The notes beneath the pieces were generated by a model. The model did not search any database, was not told the origin of the DNA, and was given only the letters and a program-made list of their open reading frames with translations. 64,000 nt of DNA from Neodiprion pinetum (taxonomy: Eukaryota; Arthropoda; Insecta; Hymenoptera; Diprionidae), in NCBI RefSeq assembly GCF_021155775.2, contig NC_060233.1, forward strand, positions 20,873,456 through 20,937,455. The letters are read 5' to 3'. The translations under genes were made by a program, and so were the position numbers. This document shows, piece after piece, positions 57,420-64,000 of the stretch (within the stretch, counting starts at the first letter, position 1; every line of letters begins with the position of its first letter).

Positions 57420-57883
57420 GATAACTATCGATATCGATCTCCCCCCACTACACACTGGACGTTCCACATGTGCAAATGTGCACTTGATTTAAACCTATAA
57501 CGGCTGTGTGTTTTATTTTATTTTACCAAATTAACAACAAGTATGAAGTCTTGGGAACTACGTATCGCGATCGCAGTGTGTTTCGGTTTTTGTTTTTTAT
57601 TGTTTCTATTTATTCTTTAATTACCAATTTTCGATGTAATTGAAAGTGTCATCCCACACTAGGTAATTTCTCTCATTTATATCTGCATAAACATCCTTGC
57701 TTATTATCTAAACCACTATGTTTAATTTTGTCATAACCGAGTTGTACATTATTTTATTATTTTTGTCCGTGACAGATGTTTAAATAAATTGGTTCTGAGG
57801 AGGGCCCCCATCAGGGCTGAAACGTTAACACTATAAAAAAGTGTTTTGAGTTGTGACCTTCATATCCAAGAATAACATTAATC
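57420..57883 (+). repeat. Penelope pseudo-LTR (5' side, inverted) with hammerhead-like core
   Basis: The plus strand has CTGAGGA (57795-57801), then GGCCC / GGGCT able to pair as helix II, then GAAAC (57819-57823), then a perfect hairpin AACACT / AGTGTT. Hammerhead ribozymes are known in Penelope-like pseudo-LTRs. Confidence 0.85.
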
Positions 57884-57896
57884 GGTAAGAATCTTT

Positions 57897-58080
57897 CTTT
57901 GTTATATCGTTCAGCTTCCTGTAATCGATACAAAATCGTTTGGATCCATCCTTTTCGTTAACAAGGATGATTGGTGAGGCCCAGGGACTAGACGATGGTT
58001 CAATCACATCGTTCATTAGCATGTCCTCCACAAGCTTCTTCACCTCTTCTCGAGCGTTGAGAGCGAGGCTTCGAGGAGCT
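57897..58080 (-). pseudogene. N-terminal fragment of the third Gypsy RT
   Basis: Reads REEVKKLVEDMLMNDVIEPS, then PWASPIILVNEKDGSKRFCI and DYRKLNDITKKDSY, the start of a Ty3/Gypsy RT domain. It is continuous in frame with the part beyond the Penelope-like insertion. The element ends abruptly at 58080 against satellite. Confidence 0.88.
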
Positions 58081-58282
58081 TTAAAAAATTTGATTCATGT
58101 AAAAATTTTTTTTTTCTTAATTTTTCTTTTTATAGAAGTTAATTGAAAATTATGATACACTAAGGGCTTCGCCCCTGCGCGCTTCGCGCGCCAACCCCAT
58201 CTCGGCGCTACGCGCCTCGGGCACTCGACGCTGCGCGCCTCACTATTTCCTCATGCATTGTCTAGTAGACAGGCGAATTCCT

Positions 58283-58732
58283 TCATGTTGATTTGATGAC
58301 AGGTCTGCACTTGCTGTCCACGTCAATTCCTTCTGTGCGCACTTTTCTTTTTTTCATCAATCTAAGCTTCCATTCGTTGGTTGAAAATTGGTGTTCCTTC
58401 TCTATTGATATCGATCTATCTCCTTGACTTGCTGAATTATTTTTGCTACCGCTCTGCCCGTTATTCTCCAAAATCACCTTCTTTATATTATTTTTTTCTC
58501 TATATTCGCGTTGCTGTTCATTCCGCAAAACACCTCTTTCTCTTGTGGTCAACATCGATCCTGGTCGTCCTCTTACCTGGTTATACGAATATTTGATGGA
58601 TATTATTCTATGGCTTATTTGGTTCTGCGCACTTGCAATTTTGTTTTCCTCTTTCTTTTGTGATACTTCCGACCATCCACCATCTTCATCGCCTTGTCTG
58701 CTGCTTGAAACTCCTTCTTTCTCCATTGTCAT
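58283..58732 (-). CDS. basic modular ORF with one RGRP module, Helitron copy 2
   Basis: 149 codons, MTMEKEGVSSSRQGDEDGGW, then VRGRPGSMLTTRERGVLR and QQREYREKNN, then a Lys-rich end (LRLMKKRKVRTEGID). It has fewer modules than copy 1, apparently from an internal deletion between repeats. Confidence 0.6.
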   Translation of the reverse strand: MTMEKEGVSSSRQGDEDGGWSEVSQKKEENKIASAQNQISHRIISIKYSYNQVRGRPGSMLTTRERGVLRNEQQREYREKNNIKKVILENNGQSGSKNNSASQGDRSISIEKEHQFSTNEWKLRLMKKRKVRTEGIDVDSKCRPVIKST

Positions 58733-58840
58733 CGTAAATCCTGGCTGTCCTTTTGACTGTTTGGTGATATATTTAGATTTACTATTATTTGATTGTTACT
58801 TTTCATACTTATTACTCACTATCTGAATTTTATTTCGGTT

Positions 58841-59245
58841 CTACAAGACATCAAAGTGTCCACTGTCTCCGTCGCCGGTGAAGAGTAGCGAGGATTGTGT
58901 TTCATTTTGTAATCCGATCCGGTGTGGATGAATTTCTTCTTCGCGATACACGATTAAACATATCTCAAAAATGTCCGCAGCTGCAGCTAATTCTGCTTCT
59001 CCCCCGTATATTCTATTTTTATTCATATGTGATTTGTAATCCCCAGGTGACCTAATCACAGCAACGTTTGACTCATTACCTGTAATAAAACCCGCAAATG
59101 TAGACCAATTATCCACTACATTTGAGACGATACTCAGTCTCACCTCTGCGTGTCGATCTTGAGTGCCGTATACACAATACGCCAACGTGCGAAAAAGACA
59201 ATTCCCGACGGAAATCATCTTGATGATTTTCGTTTGCATGTTCAT
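58841..59245 (-). CDS. OTU-like cysteine protease, Helitron copy 2
   Basis: 134 codons, uninterrupted: MNMQTKIIKMISVGNCLFRT, YGTQDRHAEVRLSIVSNVV, GGEAELAAAADIFEICLIVY and GDGDSGHFDVL. The catalytic Cys and His are present. The Asp next to the Cys (DGNC in copy 1) is Val here, which probably weakens the oxyanion side of the site. OTU enzymes cleave ubiquitin chains; in a Helitron it would be a cargo domain of the Rep-helicase protein, or a separate protein, that could protect element proteins from degradation (inference). Confidence 0.82.
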   Translation of the reverse strand: MNMQTKIIKMISVGNCLFRTLAYCVYGTQDRHAEVRLSIVSNVVDNWSTFAGFITGNESNVAVIRSPGDYKSHMNKNRIYGGEAELAAAADIFEICLIVYREEEIHPHRIGLQNETQSSLLFTGDGDSGHFDVL

Positions 59246-59476
59246 TTTTTGCGTGTCAGAAACAGATACCTATAAAGATATTTGTCAAAGACTGTCATAA
59301 ACAGCCGATGACAGCTGTCGAAGGGTTTGCTAGATGCTTTTTGTTTTGTTTTCGGGATCTCACCCCACCGCCAACTTCATGCGTATAATATTGTTATTAT
59401 AATATTTTTTTTACTATTGTTATTATAATCTTTTTCTACGTTCATTTGTTTGAAACTTTTTTATTAGATAGAGAGA

Positions 59477-61319
59477 TATGAATGAAATATAAATAAGAAA
59501 TTCATTTGTCATTTTATTTATTTAATAAATTATATATACATACAAATTATACATCAATATAATTGATTATAAATGTAGGCAAATAAATTGTATAATTCAA
59601 AGATATGGAAAAAAAACTTTAAATGAATCATGTTTTTCATATTAAGAAATAATTGCCTTTTTTTGGGATTAAAAATATGAAATGAAGTCACTAATCATTC
59701 ACCTATCTGTATGTTTTTTTTTTTTTAACTTTTCAATAAATTCTAATCCATTGTATAAATGTTTCAAATTACAATCCATATAGTACATCAAATGGCATTT
59801 GTTTAATGAATCATATTTTCATTTCAATTGATGTGTGAACAAATAATCAAAAAATATATAGGATTTTTTTTATAATTATATTTTCCTCTAATAAATTTAA
59901 TTATTGTGAAAATTTTTTTTTTTCTTAAAATTCTTCTTCCAAAAGTGAATCACAGATTATAATATACATAAATAAAATACATATAATAAATTTATTCATT
60001 ATTTTTTCCATTTAAATAATTATATATACATCCAAATTATACATTATTATAATTGAATATAAACGGGGGCAATTAAATTAAATAATTTGATGATATAAAA
60101 AATAATTAATCCAAATTAATCATTTTTCTTGAATTGAAGCATAATTAGTTTTCAAAAATCGAAAATATAAAATTAAATTACTAATCATTCATCTATTTGT
60201 ATGTTTCCTTTAAACTTTTCAACGAGTTGTAATCCATTGTATAAATGTTTCAAATTACAATCCATAATGTACATTATCTGGCATTTTTTGATTGAATACT
60301 ATTTTCATTATAATCAATATGTGAGCAAATAATTGAAAAACATATAGAATTTTTCCGATGATTATATTCATTTTTAAGAAATTTAATTCACGTGAAAATT
60401 TTTTGTTTTTTCAATTCTTTTTCTTTCAAAAGTTAATTGAAAATTATAATATATGTAAATAAAATATGAATAATAAATTTATTAGTCATTTTTTTCCATT
60501 TGATCAATTATATATATATACAAATTATACAATAATATAATTGATTATAAATGTAGGCCAGTAAATTAAATAATTCAATGATATAAAAAAAAATAATTTC
60601 AATGGATCATATTTCTTAATTTAAAAAATAATTAATTTTTGAAAATTAAAAATATGAAATCAAATAACTGATTATTTATCTGTCTGTATGTTTTCTTTTG
60701 ACTTCTCAATAAGTTCTAATTCATTGTATAAATGTTCCAAATTACAATCCACACAGGACATTGAATAGCATTTTTTTAATGGATAATATTTTTATTTCAA
60801 TTAATATGTGAGCAAATAATCAAGAAATATATGGGAATTTTTCAATAATCATATTTATTTTTGAAAAATTTGATTAGTGTAAAAAATTTTTTTTTTCTCA
60901 GAAATTCTTCCCATATTAAAAGTAACCTCGAAATTATAGTATATATAAATGAAATATGAATAATAAATTTACTTTCTCATTTTTTTTATTTATTGATTTT
61001 GAATATATACAAATTATACACCAATATAATTGAATATAAATGGGGGCAATTAAATTAAATAATTTAATGAGATGAAAAATAATTCAATTCAATAAATCAT
61101 TTTTCCTAAATTAGAGAACAATTGATTATGAAAAATTGAAAATATGAAATTAAATAACTAATCGTATATCCATCTGTATGTTTTCTTCAAACTTTCCAAT
61201 GAGTTACAATCCATTGTATAAATGTTCCCAAATCCAATCCATAAAGTACATTAAATGGCATTTCTTGATTGAATAATATTATTATTATAATTAATATGTG
61301 AGCGAATAATTAAAAAATG
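59477..61319 (-). repeat. satellite array, R orientation
   Basis: Cores near 59790, 60280, 60770 and 61255. A short satellite piece also lies at 58081-58159 between the Gypsy and the Helitron. Confidence 0.92.
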
Positions 61320-61763
61320 TGCTACGTTCGTGAGTAGAGTTTACTCCTGAGCGGAAGGAGTAACCTGGTTGGCTTCGCTTTTACGTTCCAGGTTAACCGG
61401 AAATCAGGATGAGGATTGAATAAACTTGGGTATGTTGATATGTCGATTATATGTTTATTGCGTAGAACTTGAGATACCGGTAGGAATGAATTGTGTGGTA
61501 CGAAAAGATATATAAGAAGTTTAGATGTGGAGTTGTCGAAAGTCAGAATAGGAGTGTCCCTCGAGACGTGAAACGTACGGGTGCAGAAAAGGTGTGACAA
61601 TGCTAGAAGTAGGGAATGGAATTTGATGAGTAAGCGCGATAGTGAATAGCGCGAGACTACGTAGAGATAAGAGGACAGGACAGAGACCATGAGATTAATG
61701 TAAGAACTGTGGGAGAGTTAGCGAGTAGAAGAAATAGAGAGAAGTGGTATGCTGGACGTAACA
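61320..61763 (-). repeat. solo LTR (444 bp)
   Basis: On the minus strand it begins TGTTACGTCCAGCATACC and ends GAACGTAGCA, resembling the Gypsy-macro LTR only at its tip. Flanks are AATG / AACG (one mismatch) and the satellite is continuous across. The minus frame of ~120 codons across it is not a gene. Confidence 0.8.
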
Positions 61764-62255
61764 AACGTATAGAATTTTTCTGCCAATTATGTTTTTTTCT
61801 AAAAAATTCAATTTGAGTGAAAAATTTTTTTTCCATAATTCTTCTGTTCTTAAACGTGATTTAAAAGTTAAAATACGTATAAATAAAATATAAATAATAA
61901 ATTTATTTATGATTTTTCCTTCATATAATTAATTATATATATATACAGTAATTATACGTTATTGTGATTGAATATAAATAGAGGCGATTGAATTAAATAA
62001 TTTGATGATATAGAAAATAATTAATTTAAATTGATCATTTTTCTTGAATTGAAGAATTATTGATTTTCAAAAATTAAAAATATGATATTAAACAACTGAT
62101 CATTCATCTATCTGTATGTTTTCTTTGAACTTTTCATTAAGTTATAATCCATTGTATAAATGTTCCGAATTACGATCTATGAAGTACATTGAATGGCATT
62201 TTTCGATTGAATACTATTTTTATTATAATTAATATGTGAGCGAATAATGAAGAAA
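61764..62255 (-). repeat. satellite, R orientation
   Basis: Core near 62190 (GAATGGCATTTTTCG), then an abrupt change of orientation at ~62260. Confidence 0.9.
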
Positions 62256-64000
62256 TATAGGTATATATAATTAATTAAACGAAAAAATTGAATAATAAAT
62301 TTATTATTCATATTTCATTCATATACATTATAATTTTTGATTTACTTCTAAAAAAAGAATGATTTAAAAAAAAAAAAATTTTACATTAAGCATATTTTTT
62401 GAGAATAAATATAATTATTGAAAAAAAAAAGTTTGTATTTTCTAATTATTCGCTCACATATTAATCAAAGTAAAAACATTATTTATCAGAGTAATGCCAT
62501 TTATTGTACTTTGTGGATTGTAATTTAGAACATTTATGCAATAGATTATAACTTATTGAAAAGTTTAAAGGAAACATACAGATAGCTATATGATTAGTTG
62601 TTTAATTTCATATTCTCAATTTTTCAAAATTAATTATTCTTTAATCTAAGAAAAATGAGTAAGTTAAATTAATTATTTTTAGTATCATTAATTCATTTGA
62701 TTTAATTTCACCCATTTACATTTAATTATATTATTGTATAATTTGTATATATACAAAATTATTGAATGAAAAAATTAGAGAATAAAGTTATTATTCATGT
62801 TTTATTTATATGTATTATAATTTGTAATTTACTTTTAAAAAAAAGAAGAATTTCCAGAAATCAAAATTTTTTTGCAATAACTAAAATTTGTAGAAATAAA
62901 TATGATCATCGAAAGATTTCTATATATTTTTTAATTATTTGCTCACATATTCATTGAAATAAAAATATCATCCATTGAAAAAATGCCATTCAATGTCCTT
63001 TATGGATTGCAATTTGGAACATTTATACAACGAATTAGAACTTATTGACAAGTTCAAAGAAAACATACAGATAGATAAATAATAAGTTATTTAATTTCAT
63101 ATTTTTAGTCTTTAGAAATTAAGTATTATTTAATATGAGAAAAATGATTTATTTAAATTATCATTTTTCATATCATTAGATTATTTTATTGAATTGCCGC
63201 CTGATATTATTTTACATTAATGTATGATTTGTATCTTTATATAGGTATATGATTAATTGAATGATAAAAAAATGATAAATAAATTTATCATGTATATTTC
63301 ATCTATGCGTACTATAATTTTCAATTTAACTCTAAGAAAAAGATTTTGAAAAAAAAAAATTTCCAATAATTAAATTTTTCCAAAATAAATGTCATTATTA
63401 CAAAAATTTTACATATTGTTTAATTGTTTGCTCACACCATAATCACAATAAGGGTATCATTCATTAGAAAAATGCCATTCGTTGTCCCTTATGAATTGTA
63501 ATTTGGAACATTCATACAATGGATTAGAACTCATTAAAAAGTCCAAAGAGAACATTCAGATCGATAAATGAATAGTTACCTAATTTCATATTTTCGATTT
63601 AGAAGAACTAATAATTTTTTAATTTGAGAAATATGATTCATTTGAAGTATTTCTTTTTATATCATTAAATTATCCAATTCATTTGCCTACATTTATAATC
63701 AATTATATTAATGTATAATTTGTATGTATATATGATTGATTGAATGACGAAAATGATAAATGAATTTCCGATTTAAATGTTATTTCTATATATCATAATT
63801 TTCAATTAAGTTTCAAAAAAAGAAAAATTAGGAAAAATAAAATTTTTACACGAAATCTATTTTTTAAAAATGAATATGATCATCCAAAAAATTCTATATA
63901 TTCTTTAATTATTCGCTCACATAAAAATTATGATAAACATTATTCAATCAAAAAATGTCATTTAATGTTCTTCATGCATTGTAATTTAGAACATTTATAC
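62256..64000 (+). repeat. satellite array, F orientation, to window end
   Basis: Three and a half monomers, cores near 62500, 62990, 63475 and 63960. The junction near 62260 (AATATAGGTATATATAATT) is direct, without spacer. Confidence 0.92.

Larger units (their letters stand above)
55566..57883 (-). mobile_element. Penelope-like retroelement inserted in the Gypsy RT gene
   Basis: The host RT codons are split at KDSY; the 13-bp sequence GGTAAGAATCTTT is duplicated at 55553-55565 and 57884-57896. The element is 2318 bp: a 5'-truncated ORF with RT and GIY-YIG endonuclease, flanked by ~465-bp copies of one sequence in inverted orientation (55602-56066 and 57420-57883), plus a 36-bp extension at one side (55566-55601). 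Inverted pseudo-LTRs with a short extension and variable TSDs are typical of Penelope-like elements. Confidence 0.92.
50983..58080 (-). mobile_element. third Gypsy family, carrying deoxynucleoside kinase; 5' truncated and split by a Penelope-like element
   Basis: Minus-strand element. Its 3' LTR is at 50983-51272 and Pol runs from 58080 down to 53061, interrupted by the element at 55566-57883. It starts inside RT at 58080 with satellite directly adjacent, so protease, gag and the 5' LTR are missing. Between integrase and the LTR lie a deoxynucleoside kinase in the Pol frame and ~1 kb of other sequence. Confidence 0.85.
58160..59476 (-). mobile_element. Helitron copy 2, non-autonomous, OTU cargo
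   Basis: The 5' end TCTCTCTATCTAATA starts at 59476 after an A. The 3' end GCGAAGCCCTTAG ends at 58160 before a T (TTAG instead of CTAG). The flanks join to satellite (AATTATGATACA + TATGAATGAAATAT). Near the 3' end a ~65-bp cluster of GC hairpins (GCGCGCGAAGCGCGC, GGGCGAAGCCC) is present that copy 1 lacks. Confidence 0.9.

Noticed and set aside
61322..61690. 122-codon minus-strand ORF
   Set aside because: It lies wholly within a solo LTR and has no recognisable domain.

Overview
The window is non-coding, strongly AT-rich eukaryotic DNA, most likely pericentromeric or heterochromatic sequence from an arthropod, probably an insect. The evidence is a mariner/Tc1-type transposase, three Ty3/Gypsy families, a Penelope-like element, two Helitrons with OTU-protease cargo, and no intact host gene, tRNA or rRNA. 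A parasitoid or other hymenopteran would fit this element mix, but the sequence alone does not prove it. No ORF has bacterial features.

The scaffold is a satellite of about 485 bp per monomer, with over 30 monomers visible. Its core is well conserved (ATGCCATTTAATG, GGATTGTAATTTGGAACAT, ACATACAGATAGAT). The array runs in one orientation ('F') at 8.46-23.38 kb, the opposite ('R') at 23.75-62.25 kb, and F again to the end. Almost everything else is a transposon inserted into this array. For many insertions the empty satellite site and target-site duplication (TSD) can be read directly.

Layout: 0-2 kb, transposase end, a 348-bp tandem repeat and a poly(A) tail. 2-4.5 kb, unassigned. 4.5-5.55 kb, a shorter satellite variant. 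5.55-8.46 kb, a long LTR-like insertion plus a GC-rich block with a broken ORF. 9.98-18.87 kb (+) and 25.08-33.80 kb (-), two copies of one Gypsy family. 19.25-21.93 kb, a second long LTR-like insertion. 34.47-39.25 kb, a second Gypsy family. 39.45-40.37 kb, a TTAA-flanked non-autonomous DNA element. 41.60-43.28 kb, an LTR-PBS remnant. 44.24-45.93 and 58.16-59.48 kb, two Helitrons. 50.98-58.08 kb, a third Gypsy family with a Penelope-like element nested in its reverse transcriptase. 61.32-61.76 kb, a solo LTR.

The most unusual content is cargo. The first Gypsy family encodes, inside Pol between RNase H and integrase, two tandem macrodomains of the TARG1/OARD1 (ADP-ribosyl-glutamate hydrolase) type; both copies in the window have them. 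The third Gypsy family carries a deoxynucleoside kinase between integrase and the 3' LTR, in the same reading frame as Pol. The Helitrons carry an OTU cysteine protease and basic RGRP modules but no helicase. So three unrelated element types have each acquired an enzyme acting on nucleotides, ADP-ribose or ubiquitin. All copies here are broken by stops or frameshifts.
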